Positions 9,640 through 20,797 of a stretch of 64,000 nucleotides of DNA are shown piece by piece. Positions within the stretch are counted from its first letter, which is position 1, and every line of letters starts with the position of its first letter. Origin of the DNA: Conchocele bisecta (taxonomy: Eukaryota > Mollusca > Bivalvia > Lucinida > Thyasiridae); the NCBI GenBank assembly GCA_029237695.1, contig CM055280.1, positions 36,974,508 to 37,038,507 on the forward strand. The letters are read 5' to 3'. A program made the position numbers and the translations under genes. Under the pieces are notes generated by a model. It had not been told where the DNA came from and made no database searches. It saw nothing but the letters and a program-made list of their open reading frames with translations.

Positions 9640-10105
9640 AACAAGAGTGCCGAAGGTCACAATATACACCCGTCGAGGCATGGCATATGTCAACAAGGGG
9701 ACATAACTCACTGACATTAGCCTTCTTCCTCCTGCCATGATAAACATGTGTACCAAAGATGCTTACGATCTGGCAAGTAGAACTTGAGTTATTGCACAGA
9801 CAAGGATACAGAATGCAAAAATTAAACATAGCTGCCAAGGGAGATAAGTCATTTGAAAATTGGAGAATCTGTAGGATTTTTCATATTGCCATGATAAGCC
9901 TGTATACCTAAGTTGGTTATGATCCATCAAGTAGAACTAGCGTGGACAAGAATACAGAATGCGAAAATCTTCTTCGTCTTGCCATGATAAACATGTAAAA
10001 CCAAATTTGGTTATGATTAGAACTATAGTTATTGTGTGGACTGTCAATTATTCTTTTATTTAATGGCCCGTAATGCATCTCAACATAATTTAAATACATA
10101 TATAG
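9640..10105. repeat. Diverged tandem repeat O
   Basis: It starts AACAAGAGTGCCGAAGGTCA. The block CTTCYTCCTGCCATGATAAA with CATGT and a 'CAAGTAGAACT' phrase recurs at about 9720, 9885 and 9965, each followed by ACAAGNATACAGAATGC. No coding. Confidence 0.5.
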
Positions 10106-10111
10106 CCAATT

Positions 10112-10360
10112 TTAACCCTTAGACCATTATCTTAATTTTTTGTCATCTGCTGTTTATTTTCTATTTTCCATTTGTATCATCAAAAACATGCTTTGACAGC
10201 ATTTTAGAATAATTTACAACATGCTTTGACAGCACTTTCGAATCATTTCCATTGGAAATGATTCTGAAGTGCTGTCAAACCATGTTTTTATGGAGAAATA
10301 AGGCAAGATATAAAAGAAACAGCCGACGACAATTGTTGTGAGTAGCGGTCGAAGGGTTAA
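10112..10360. mobile_element. piggyBac-type MITE, hairpin family P2, copy 1
   Basis: It is bounded by TTAA on both sides (TTAACCCTTAGACC left, GTCGAAGGGTTAA right). The outer arms carry GTCATCTGCTGTTTATTTTC and its inverted partner. An inner hairpin (about 10220-10295) is centred on ATTTCCATTGGAAAT with GACAGCACTT arms. TTAA target duplication with CCC/GGG tips is the hallmark of piggyBac-type transposition. Bases 10361-11040 hold AT-rich sequence with one half-copy of P1 near 10995-11030. Confidence 0.75.
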
Positions 10361-11045
10361 TAGGGTTTTGTATATTTGCAGAGTTACACGAATATGATGC
10401 TGACAATTGTATCTCGGGACATAACTGAAATTAAAGTCACTGCGAAAGTACACGGCTAAGCATCTTGACGAACTGAGGGGATAGATGACCCACCATGTCA
10501 TGAGACAATGTGTACCTACGTATATAAGACACAGTAATGCAAATTCATTAATTATTTATAAGTCGTAAATCATGAGTGTTGACAGTCATGAAACAGTAGA
10601 TGATTAATTTCTACCTTACATGAATGACCCAATGTTCTCACTTGCTTTGTTCTTCGTGGAGTCAACATGGGGAACTAAACTACCGTGTGATTTTGTACCA
10701 TGAAGATGTGCGATATCTCAAGAAAACATATTTACACAATTTGCGATGTTTTCTGTAATGGACATCGAAAGTTCACGAAATATTAATAGCAAATGTGGAG
10801 TAGAATTTCCAATTCGCTCTAAGTAATTCATCAACTTTTAACATCAGTTACAGAAAATATCACAGTTCTGTAAATACTTTTCAAGAGAAAATAATTACAT
10901 TCACCATAAACCTTTATACCTAAGAAAATGTTCATGTTTTCTTTCTAATTTTCATATTTTATTTTCTAATTTTCATATTTCTGGATGAAAGCATACAACA
11001 AGACGGTTAAAATGAGTGATCACAACACATTATTTTGTTGTGAAT

Positions 11046-11445
11046 TGTTTATTTGTTGGTGTTTAACGGCCTATCAACAGCTAAGGTCATTTAAGGCCGG
11101 GTCAATGGGTTTAGTACTAAATCCCATATATTACCTGAATATATAATCCCAAAATCAGAACTGAATATTTACAATAACAACTATATATTCAGCCCTGAAA
11201 TCAGAATAATCCTGATCTGATGTCAGGTCCTCGCCACACCAGAATCACTTGGCCCCTCCAAAAAGCAGTAGGATCAGTAGTAATCTTACTACTTTTATAA
11301 TGGGCAATAACCCAATTTAACTCCCAGGTAACAAAAGAGCCAAAGATAAAAACGTACCTGAGGGCCAAACCAGGCAAATCGTGATTCCAATAAGGAGGAA
11401 CACCTACCGTTAATCTACGCCGTCGCGTTCGCCCGACCACCACCC
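11046..11445. mobile_element. Dispersed repeat E, copy 2
   Basis: It is collinear with 3719-4150: GTGTTTAACGGCCTATCAAC, the 'AAATCC' segment, CACACCAGAATCACTTGGCC and AACCAGGCAAATCGTGATTC, ending near CGCCCGACCACCACCCAC. Bases 11446-11960 show nothing recognisable. Confidence 0.7.
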
Positions 11446-11967
11446 ACTCTTTTGTTGTAAAATAAGAAAAATATTTAGAAATTAGAATGTTCTATCGGAA
11501 AGGTCAAGTATCTTCAGAATACACTATGTGCAACCATTATAGCTAGACACATAATCCGCCCACCAGCAGTGCACTGAGTTGAAGTTTATTGGAATCAGAA
11601 AATAAAAACATATTTTTTACTGTCGTTATGCAAAAACACACCATGATTCAGGCAGTCACGTCTGTATCTACACTGGTTACAAATGATGAGAACAAGTATA
11701 TGTACATTTGTGTTTAGTCATGCATTTGCTATTTAATGGCTGATTACCATATCTGTCCCAATAAAGTAGAACATATTAATTGTTAAAAACCGTGACACCA
11801 TATCAAGGTCACTGTGTGCCATTCCTGTGGCAAACTAATCAGAATATGATGTCATAATTTATACCTCACAATCATTTTATGCCTGTAATGATTGCTATCC
11901 TACAGTAGAACACATCACTCTGTCTATACACAATTCTAAATATTTCTCTATATTTCTCCACAGACGC

Positions 11968-12032
11968 ATATGTTGTGACCACCATTTGAACCGTCTTGTG
12001 GAGACGGTTCAAATGAGTGGTCACAATATATA
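11968..12032. repeat. Hairpin family P1, full copy
   Basis: A near-perfect hairpin whose arms read GTGACCACCATTTGAACCGT and ACGGTTCAAATGAGTGGTCA. ATTTCTCC lies upstream and AAGAAATAATAAAA downstream. Confidence 0.8.
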
Positions 12033-12149
12033 CTTTTGTTAAGAAATAATAAAAGCGGTAAAGCAAATAATTATAAATTCTACTAATATATTGGATGAAA
12101 CACATCATAATCGATGCATTATACACAGTCTCAATTTGATCTGATGACT

Positions 12150-12700
12150 GCTGTTTAACGTCCTGTCAGCAGCTAAGGTTATTTTAGGGGTCAAATCCAA
12201 TATTTCACCTGTTGTGTGTGTGTGTGTGGGTGGCGGGTGGCGGGTGGCAGGGGGAATCCCAAAATCAGAACTGAATATTTACACAAAAATATATATTCAG
12301 CCCTGAAATTAGAATAACACGACCTGGACTGAAAGGCAAAAACTTTATTCTGAGAGCAAAACCAGGGATATCAAGATTCTGTTAACTCTTTGCATGCTAT
12401 ATAGCGGCGGAAATATCCGCCAAACGAATTAGGAGTACATGTTTTACTTCTGTCTGCAAATATGTCTTGAAATTTCATTAGAATTGAGTCCTCAGGACTC
12501 AATTCTAATGAAATTCCAAGACATATTCATGATATTTACGGGGAGAAATACAAGAAAATATGATGAATTTTTGTCCGCTAGTTTTGAACTATTTATAGTC
12601 CACAAGTTTCCCAGCATGCAAAGAGATAAGGATGAATCCCATCGTTAAATTTACCCTTCTCATGCTACCAACCATCCACCCACCATGAAGTCTCGAATTC
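12150..12700. mobile_element. Dispersed repeat E, copy 3, split by a TTAA element
   Basis: It opens with CTGTTTAACGTCCTGTCAGC and includes a GT/GGGTGGC microsatellite and AAAACCAGGGATATCAAGAT. After the insertion at 12382-12629 it resumes with GGATGAATCCCATCGTTAAA. The interruption shows the inserted element is younger than this copy. Confidence 0.6.
12382..12629. mobile_element. Hairpin MITE, family P5
   Basis: The left end is TTAACTCTTTGCATGCTAT and the right end is AGCATGCAAAGAGATAA (TTAA decayed to ATAA). The inner hairpin (12465-12523) has arms of about 29 bp centred on GAGTCCTCAGGACTC. ACTTCT and GGGAGAAAT boxes flank it, as in P1 and P2. Confidence 0.65.
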
Positions 12701-12806
12701 CATTGTCGGTGTAGTACCTTACTGGATATATTGGATGAAACAACCAAATACATTGTAATACATAGGTAAGGACACATTGCATGTAAAAACCCTCAAAGCA
12801 GTGAAA

Positions 12807-13045
12807 TTAACCCTTTCAACACTACAGACCTGTATAGTGGTATTGGCAAATAGTGTAGACCCAGAAGAGCTGGCCGTCTCATCAGGATCTGCACTTTTTG
12901 CAAGTAATTTTCATATTTTTGAGAGCAAAAACACCCCATTTTCATATAAAATATACTAGTCTGAAAATCATGTTGTGTTGGTTGAATTGGTTGCAAAATT
13001 AACAGATCAAAATCCATTCCAGTTATTTAGGGGTGAAAGGGTTCA
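12807..13045. mobile_element. piggyBac-type MITE, family P3, copy 1
   Basis: The ends are TTAACCCTTTCAACAC and GGGTGAAAGGGTTCA (right TTAA decayed). The interior carries GTAGACCCAGAAGAGCTGGC and CTCATCAGGATCTGCAC, a decayed form of the better hairpin in the copy at 39553-39792. Confidence 0.65.
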
Positions 13046-13079
13046 TTATGTAACAAAATATTAACACACCTTGTCATGT

Positions 13080-13745
13080 GGGTAATGAATATTTATGTAT
13101 GTCGTAACTAATGTGTTATTATATGGAAGTAATTAATGAAATATTAGATACAAATGACGAGTTTTTGTGCAAACACTTTAGATCCAGATGATCCGGCTCG
13201 TAGTGAGTTTGCTTAGTAAATGTGATAGAATATAAGTATAACATATATGTGAACACTGCCTCATTACTGTATCCTATACGGCACATGGAGTGGCCAAGTC
13301 GGCCATCTTTGTGTGTTCCAGCCATCAGCCAGTTTCACCTGTTCTGCCGTTTGACAAAGAACTCAAAATGTGAAGCAGGACATGGCAAATATGGCTTAAC
13401 CATATGGGTAACGTGTACACTAATATAGGCTGTGCATCAGATTGAAAAGTTTACACATCAAAATGCTCAGATATCTCGTCTTTTGTATCTCGTCTTTTGT
13501 ATCGTTTGCTGGCATAATATTTAAAGCTTGCCATTGTCATAGCTTGTCTATTATGTAAATTTTATTTGGTTTAATGTCATATTATTGGCTGTTTGTGTCA
13601 AACGCACAAAGTGGTGAAACTGTACGATGGCTTGTACATAAAAAGATGGCGGAGATGTCAACTCAATGCTCCATATAGTATACAGTAACAAGACAATATT
13701 CACATATGTTATATTCATATATCACATCACTCTTATGAAGCAATT
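13080..13745. repeat. Dispersed repeat J, copy 1
   Basis: Blocks here match 53965-54800, some in inverted orientation: GGCCAAGTCGGCCATCTTTG with CCAGCCATCAGCCAGTTTCA, the segment around AGATATCTCGTCTTTTGTAT, and AAGATGGCGGAGATGTC. It is followed at 13860-13980 by another J segment that runs into the hAT insertion. Confidence 0.55.
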
Positions 13746-13980
13746 ATCATTGAAGTCAAGTGTATCTATCTATGACCTAAAACCTTAATGGAATAGTCCT
13801 GTAATGACCATGAACTATTAATATCAGATATGTACGGGTGATATGGTTAATACACATGACTTGTATTCATTTAAGGACCCGTCCTACCTCTGATCATCAT
13901 TTGATTCAAACATAAATCCTTCAGAAATGGAATGGATATATATGTATAACATATAGGTGAATATCTTCTCGTTACTATAT

Positions 13981-13988
13981 ACTATATG
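13981..13988. repeat. Left 8-bp target duplication of hAT-1
   Basis: ACTATATG, repeated exactly at 16242-16249 on the other side of the element. Confidence 0.85.
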
Positions 13989-14654
13989 CAGGGCTGTACA
14001 AATCGGCACGCCCGACGCCCGGGACAAGTCGGTTTTGGTCTCGGACAAGTGGCTCTATGCTGAAAGTTAGTCCCGGGCAAGTCACTATTTTTCGTTGAAA
14101 CGTCCCGCCACAAGCCTGTTTTCTTCACTAGACTAATCCTAAATTGTAACATTTCATCGATCGATAACGCCTCGGGCGTGTGTCGGCTTCCCTGTGGCGA
14201 TACACACTTACACAGAAGCTGCTATACTGTGTATATAGCAAGAAAAGTGATATACTAGCTGTGACCCTGATTAGATTAATTTATTCGAATTTGAAAGAAT
14301 AATCCCACCGACAATTCCGCATGAACTCTGAATTTTGTGTCAACTTTTCAACACAATTTACGGAAAATATTTTCGAAATCAATATCGGCGATATATGGCG
14401 ACAGATCTGCGTATGATTCAGAGTTTTTATGCCACCGGGTTTCGAAGAAACGGGTGGCATATAGTGTTTGGACCGTCCGTCTGTCACACTTTTCGGTTAA
14501 CCAATTTGTCACAGTTTCTCAAATATGCTGCAGGTGGCATCCGCGTTCGACAGACGCATTTCTTGTTTTTTAATCCATTTCTTTCGGAATACACATTTAC
14601 GGGTATGAAATTATTAAAAAAAATATTTTTATTTTTGTCATTTCTCAATGAAAG

Positions 14655-14722
14655 TATACGATGTGACCACTCATTTGAACTGTCTCGACGAGACGGATTA
14701 AATGGTGGTCGCGGCATATACT
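14655..14722. repeat. Hairpin family P1 copy nested in hAT-1
   Basis: ATTTCTCAATGAAAGTATAC precedes GTGACCACTCATTTGAACTG with the centre TCTCGACGAGA. The right arm has a few substitutions (ATTAAATGGTGGTC). It shows the full ATTTCTC box to centre spacing of about 41 nt. Confidence 0.7.
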
Positions 14723-15339
14723 TCCGAGTGCATAGAAGGAAAATATTTGTCCGCAAACATAAGCGTATCCTCAGCATGAAATGGGTTACTGCATGATTTC
14801 CCCGTGATGCGATGATGAAAGTCGCACGTTCGCGACGTCTGTGGCACATCAAAAGGCGTGTTGACCAATCAGTAACATTTCAAAACATAGCCTAAAGGTC
14901 ACAGTTTACAGCCTCGTGCTGAATGAGGTCATACAATAAACACCTGTACACACAGCTGGATGTATCGGTTTTTTGCACAAAGCATCACACAAATCTCGTC
15001 TGTGTAATATGTGTCGGGTGTAATCGCATCTGGATTTGGAATTCATATATCCCCTGGCACGGATATTGCACGGTTCGGATAAGCAACACGGAAGGTCGTA
15101 TGTCGCCGGACTTCCGTGCAATAGGGGGGTCGCACTGTATGCATATTAACATGATTACCTGATTAAAGGTATTACATTTGCTAACATACTAATAATAATT
15201 AGTTCATGTACTTTGAATGTCGTTGTTTTAATAAACTTACAGAAATCACGAATCAACTAATTACACGATGACTACGACGTCATACGATTTTTTTTTGATT
15301 TTTTTTTCTTTGTTTTCCTTTTCTCTATTTTTTTGGATC

Positions 15340-15412
15340 CACAGAGACCCGCGTTATAATGGAGATCGCGCTATACGCGATCGCGTTATAATGGAGCTGC
15401 AGTGTAATTAGT
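15340..15412. repeat. pogo-like terminal fragment
   Basis: CGCGTTATAATGGAGATCGC and GCGTTATAATGGAGCTGCAG followed by TGTA form a duplicated terminus. They resemble Tigger/pogo MITE ends as I remember them. Confidence 0.4.
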
Positions 15413-16241
15413 GAATTAACAGCTGTTGCCAACAAAAAAAAACTGAAATTTCAAAAAGTTTATTATTTGCCGTTCCGCAAACATACTGATAGACATTAAA
15501 TATTGTAAATATAGACGTGATTTCATTTTCGAGACGGTCAAATGAGTAGACTCCGTATTTTAATTCACAAAACGTCGATGTTTTTACACCAAAAATTCTG
15601 GAATATACGCTCGAAATTATAGATAGACCATTAAACACCAATCAATCTATCTTTGCTGATTGCCAGGGTTCCCGTTACTAGTAATATATGTTATTGCCAA
15701 CATTTTTATAGCAACTAAAGTGCATGTATTATGCAGATATGGATATACATACGCCGAGAACCGTTGGTTGGAAGCTTCTATATGGAGTTGGTAATGTGTG
15801 TCCATGTGTTCATATTACATGTACTAACGGCACTATAGATATACCGTTAAACATCAATCAATCCAATTTGTGATGCACTGATATATTGCGTGATTGAGAC
15901 ATGATTGTTTATGTAATAAATTGTTGATTGATGAGCTGTAGTTATTCTCTCTCTCTTTGCACCCGGAAAAGAAAACATTCAATCTGGCTTTTCTATTTTT
16001 GAGTAACTGACCGGGAACGACTGGTCCTAATTTCAGACTCTGCAACCACCATTATACCCGTGTCATAGTTCTCTATGGTTGCGTTGTTACAGTTTCGTAT
16101 AAGAAGTTTTACGAGGACAAGTCATTTTTTCAAAACCACTTGCCCTGAAAATTATAATTTCCAGGACAAGTCGGGACAAGTCACATTTGTCAAGTCACTT
16201 GTCCGGGACAAGTGGCTAAAAAATCAATTTGTACAGCCCTG

Positions 16242-16380
16242 ACTATATGGCACATGGAGTGGCCAGCTCAGCCATCTTAGTATGTTCAAGCCATCAGCCA
16301 GTTTCACATTTTGGGGAGTTTGACAAAGAATGGCAAATTAAAAGTAGAACATATGATACAATGTAGCTAACAATATGTAA
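16242..16380. repeat. Right target duplication of hAT-1 and resumed repeat J
   Basis: ACTATATG (16242-16249) is followed by GCACATGGAGTGGCCAGC and CCATCAGCCAGTTTCACA, continuing the J copy cut at 13988. Confidence 0.7.
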
Positions 16381-16625
16381 ATTGCCAATACAATGCACTA
16401 GTATAAATTATATTACACCAAAGGTGTACTGCTGGTCAAATATCCGTGTTTATCCCGTCAACACAGGGCGTATGTGCCGTGAAACACGGTGTAGTGAAAC
16501 ATTTTTGATATCCTGTCAATACGACATACTCACTGCGTATGAATATGTGCGGTTGCCCGGGTTATTTCTTTGCATTTTAAAGCCATTTGTATGTGTTGAC
16601 GGGATAAATAGAATAGTAGGTTAGT

Positions 16626-16739
16626 GCCGTGAATGGGAAAAATATCTGGCGCGGCGCGGCACGGAAACGGAATGTGCTCGGTAGAGCCTCGCCCATCCCG
16701 TTTCCTGAGCCTTGCCAGATATTTTTTCCCATTCACGGC
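16626..16739. repeat. Palindrome of about 114 bp
   Basis: GCCGTGAATGGGAAAAATAT CTGGC at the left is matched by GCCAGATATTTTTTCCCATT CACGGC at the right. CGGAAACGG and CCCGTTTCC pair further in. An outer pair (TTTATCCCGTCAACACA near 16450, TGTTGACGGGATAAA near 16595) suggests a larger foldback. Confidence 0.6.
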
Positions 16740-16741
16740 TA

Positions 16742-17095
16742 AAAATTAGCTACACAAGAGTTGTCATTCTTGTGCACGACACACCTCCGGGTCGTGGTCT
16801 ATGCATGTGTGAAGTTTCATGAAAATATTCCAAAGGGTGGTCGAGTTATGCTCCGGACAGGAAATCAGTGCGCGAAAACAAAAAAGGGAGATAACTAAAA
16901 AATTAGCTATGCAAGAGTTGTCATTCTTGTGCACGACACACCTTCGGTTCGTGGTCTAATTGAATGTATGAAGTTTCATAAAAATATTCCAAAGGGTGGT
17001 CGAGTTATGCTCCGGACAAGAAGTGTCTGCGGCGGACGCGGACGCGGCACGCTGTCAAATCCATAGTATCCCCCGACGGAGTCCGGGGGATACAA
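16742..17095. repeat. Repeat L, about two units
   Basis: Units of roughly 157 bp contain AAGGGAGATAACTAAAAAAT, TGCACGACACACCT, GTGTGAAGTTTCATGAAAAT and GAGTTATGCTCCGGAC. The 3' end is a hairpin, GTATCCCCCGACGGAG with its complement. Other copies: 24400-24740 and 27590-28255. Confidence 0.7.
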
Positions 17096-17219
17096 TTACT
17101 TAGGGGTGATCATCGAGCGAATGTGTTAAATGGCGAATATTGTACACAGTTTACCCAGAGTCTACACCAGAATCTAATCCCAGAACTGCCCAATTTAACT
17201 TGCTAGCGGTGAAAATAGC

Positions 17220-19745
17220 AGCAAACAAAGCCGGACACAATTACGCATCTCTATCAGTAAATTACAGATTACTGTATGATTACATCCAAATAGCCGGATA
17301 CAATCATGCGTCTATTAGTAAATTACAGATTACTGTATGATTAAATCCAAATAGCCGGATACAATCACGTGTCTCTATCAGAAAATTACAGATTAATGTA
17401 TGATTAAATCCAAATAGCCGGATACAATCACGCGTCTCTATCAGTAAATTACAGATTACTGTATGATTACATCCAAATAGCCGGATACAATCACGCATCT
17501 CTATCAGTAAATTACAGATTACTGTATGATTAAATCCAAATAGCCGGATACAATCACGCGTCTCTATCAATAAATTACAGATTACTGTATGAGTAAATCC
17601 AAATAGCCTGATACAATCACGCGTCTATCAGTAAATTACAGATTACTGTATGATTACATCTAAATAGCCTGATACAACCACGCGTCTCTATCAGTAAATT
17701 ACAGATTACTGTATGATTAAATCCAAATAGCCTGATACAATCACACGTCTATCAGTAAATTACAGATTACTGTATGATTACATCTAAATAGCCTGATACA
17801 ATCACGCGTCTCTATCAGTAAATTACAGATTACTGTATGATTACATCCAAATAGCCGGATACAATCACGCGTCTCTATCAGTAAATTACAGATTACTGTA
17901 TGATTACATCCAAATAGCCGGATACAAACACGCATCTCTATCAGTAATTTACAGATTATTGTTAAATGATTAAAATCCCAAAAATAGCCTTGATACAATC
18001 ACGCGTCTCTACAATAAATTACAGTTTACGGAATGAGTAAATCATAGCCTTTGATTTACAATCCAACCGCGTCATCATAAATTACCAGATTACGTATGAT
18101 TACATCTTTATTAGCCTTGATACAATCCACGCGCCTCTAATATTCTGTATGAAAAAGAATTAAACGTATGAGGTAAATCCAAATAGCGGTACAAGCACGG
18201 CTATTCAGAAATTAAAGATACGTATGAGTACATCCGAAAATAGCCTGAGACAATCACAGCTCTCTATCAGTAAATTACAGATTTTACTGTGATACAGCCT
18301 ATAGCCGATACAATGACGCCGTCTCGGATCATAAATTACAGATACTAGTATTATTACATCAAAGAGGCGGATACAAACCAAACCATCGCTATCTGTAATT
18401 TACAGATTTAATGTATGATTAAATCCAAAAAGCCTGATACAATCACGCGTCTATCAGTAAATGACAGTTTATGTATGATTACATCCAAATAGCCGGATAC
18501 AATCACGCGTCTATCAGTTATACAGATACTGTTAAATGATTACAAAAATCAATAAGAAAACCGATACAATCACGCGTCTTATCTATCAGTAAATACCAAA
18601 TGATTACTGTAGATACATTCATCAGCCGGATACAATCACGCATTACTCTATCAGTATACAAAGATTCAATGTATGATTACAGTTTACCTGATACAACACG
18701 CTCTCTGAAATTAAATTACTGTATGATTAAATCCAAATAGCCGATACAATCACGGTCTATCTAAATTACAGATTACTAGAGTATCAAATAGCCGATACAA
18801 TCAGTCTATCATAAATTACGATTACTGTATGATTACATCCCAAATAGCCTGATCACGCGTTCTATCAGTAAATTCAGATTACTAGATTATCCAAATAGCC
18901 TAAAATCACGTTCATAAATTTACAGATTAATGTATGATTAAATCAAAAGCCTGATACAATCACGCGTCACTAAATACGATTATGTGATTATCCAAAAGAT
19001 CAATCGCGTCATCATAAATTAGATTACTGGAGATTACATCCAATGCCGGATACAATACGCTTCTATCAGTTAAATTACAGATTACTGTATGATTACATCC
19101 AAATAGCCGGTATACATCACGCGTCTCTACAGTAATTTAGATTATGTTTAAATCCAAAAAGCCGATACAACACGCGTCCATCAGTATACAGATTATTGTA
19201 TGATTACATTCCAAATAGCCGGAAAAATACAATAGTCTCTCAGTAATTAGATTATGTATGATTATCCAAGCCGGATACTCACGCGCTATCTGTAAATTAC
19301 GATTATGTGATTATCCAATAGCCATACCAGAAATTTCACCTGTCTACGTAAATAGATTATTGTTTTATTCAGCCATAACAATACGCTCTATCAGTAAAAC
19401 AGATTATTGTATGATTACATCCAATAGCGGATACAATCACGCTCTCTATCAGTATTACAGATTACTGTATGATTCATCCAAAGCCTGAGCTATACAGCAG
19501 CCGTCAACTATTCAGTATACAGATACTGTATGATTACATCATAGCCGGATACATCACTGCGTCTCTATCAGTAAATACAGATTACAAAAAATGTATGATT
19601 ACATCCAAATAGCCTGATACTTATCACGCCGTCTCTAGCAGTATTAAACCAGATTACATCAAACCAGCTCTCTACATTAAATTACAGATTACTGTATGAT
19701 TACATCCAAATAGCCTAACAAATCACCTCTCATGAAATTACATCT
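17220..19745. repeat. 63-bp satellite array (about 38-40 monomers)
   Basis: The unit contains ATGATTACATCCAAATAGCC, GGATACAATCACGCGTCTCT and ATCAGTAAATTACAGATTAC TGT. Successive starts at 17337 and 17400 give 63 bp. Up to about 17940 the monomers are clean, varying mainly by CT loss and A/C or G/T substitutions. From 17940 to 19740 they are riddled with 1-4 base insertions and deletions. Frames seen in the array are by-products of the 63-bp (21-codon) period. Two isolated monomers lie at 24235-24365. Confidence 0.9.
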
Positions 19746-19960
19746 GCACATTACGCAAACACGTCTTATTTGGAATTAATAAATCACTGAACTACTTTCG
19801 GCAAGGGAGATAATTAATATACACCACTACCACGTATGGGAACTATTTTCATTAGTTTATATAGTTTTAATCTATCTCCTGTGATATATAATGATACATT
19901 ACTGTGTTATGTTATGGGTACTAATACATGTTGTTTCAATAGCGTATCGCTGTAAAGGTT

Positions 19961-20690
19961 TTGTTTGTTTATTGGTGTTTAACGGCCTATCAACAGCTAA
20001 GGTCATGTAAGGCCGGGCAAAAAGGTTCGATCCCGTTTTAACCTGCTGCATTGGGGGGAAAATCCCAAAATCAGAACGGAATATTTATATCGAGATACAA
20101 CATATTCAGCCCTGAAATTAGAATACCGGTAACCTGACCTGGTGCCAGGTCCATACTGCACCAAAGTCACTTGGCCCCTTCCCCTATTTAAAATAATACC
20201 GGTAGGATTACTCTTATAAGGGGTATATCCAGATTCAACTGTCACATACAAAATGCCAAAGACGTATGTGAGGGCCAAACCAGGGGCCTATTTCATCAAC
20301 ATTGCAAAGTATACTTTACTAGCAAAATATACTTTGAGGGAGTAATCATTTATTTTTCCTGAAATGCATTATTTCGTATAGAACTAACAAATGCATATAT
20401 TTCATGATTAAAAGTATGCAGAATTATTATACTGAATTTATTACATTATCACAGCCATTAAATGGCTGTGGTAATGTAATAAATTCAGTATAATAAAAAT
20501 TAATAAATTTTTCAAAAAATTGAAAATTTCTCCCTCAAAGTATACTTTGCTACTAAAGTATACTTTGCAATGTTGGTGAAATAGGCTACAGGTCTCCAGA
20601 CAGGATTCCGGTAAGGATGAACCCCGATCGTTAAATAATTACCCATCGCATGCTCCCACCTTCCACCCACACGCTGTAAAGGTATCGTTG
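19961..20690. mobile_element. Dispersed repeat E, copy 4, split by element F
   Basis: TTGGTGTTTAACGGCCTATC opens it. It is cut after AGGGCCAAACCAGG by element F and resumes with ACAGGATTCCGGTAAGGATG to about 20690. Bases 19746-19960 hold nothing recognisable. Confidence 0.65.
20281..20592. mobile_element. Foldback MITE F, copy 1 (312 bp)
   Basis: The arms carry CCTATTTCATCAACATTGCA, AAGTATACTTT (twice per arm) and GAGGGAG. The centre is the perfect hairpin ACAGCCATTAAATGGCTGT, extended outwards by ATTTATTACATTATC and its complement. A copy with only five differences that I count is at 46472-46783, so the family moved recently. Confidence 0.85.
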
Positions 20691-20797
20691 TAAACGGAGT
20701 TGCAATTAATTTAATAATTATTACGTTAAAATGTTTGCGTAATACTGATAGTACTTCTGTACAAATGTAATCATCGTAAATGGTACAATAGTCGTGA

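Larger units (their letters stand above)
13989..16241. mobile_element. Non-autonomous hAT element 1 (2253 bp)
   Basis: The terminal inverted repeats share 15 bp (CAGGGCTGTACAAAT) and the flanks carry a perfect 8-bp target duplication, the hAT signature. Both ends contain several copies of GGACAAGT (three on the left within about 100 bp; four on the right, two of them in inverted or abutting order), as expected for subterminal transposase-binding sites. No transposase frame is present. The interior carries a P1 hairpin (14655-14722), a short element beginning GCCACCGGGTTTCG (about 14430) and a pogo-like fragment (15340-15410). Segments at 14281-14420 and 14850-14930 resemble 21525-21860. It interrupts repeat J, which resumes at 16250. 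Confidence 0.88.

Noticed and set aside
14335..14796. 153-codon plus frame inside hAT-1 as a transposase remnant
   Set aside because: It crosses a P1 hairpin and shows no hAT transposase motif.
13989..16241. Naming the zinc-finger gene as Egr, WT1 or Klumpfuss from finger similarity
   Set aside because: The helices RSDMLTRH and RRDMITRH and the first diverged finger do not match the Egr finger sequence I know; no symbol is given. (The gene itself is at 6081-9179.)
17304..17998. Minus-strand frames encoding repeats of IETRDCIRLFG
   Set aside because: They exist only because the satellite period (63 bp) is 21 codons without a stop on that strand; no start, splice or domain evidence.
17220..19745. 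Regular repeats resembling a CRISPR array
   Set aside because: The 63-bp units are contiguous with no variable spacers, have a eukaryotic satellite pattern and no cas genes nearby.
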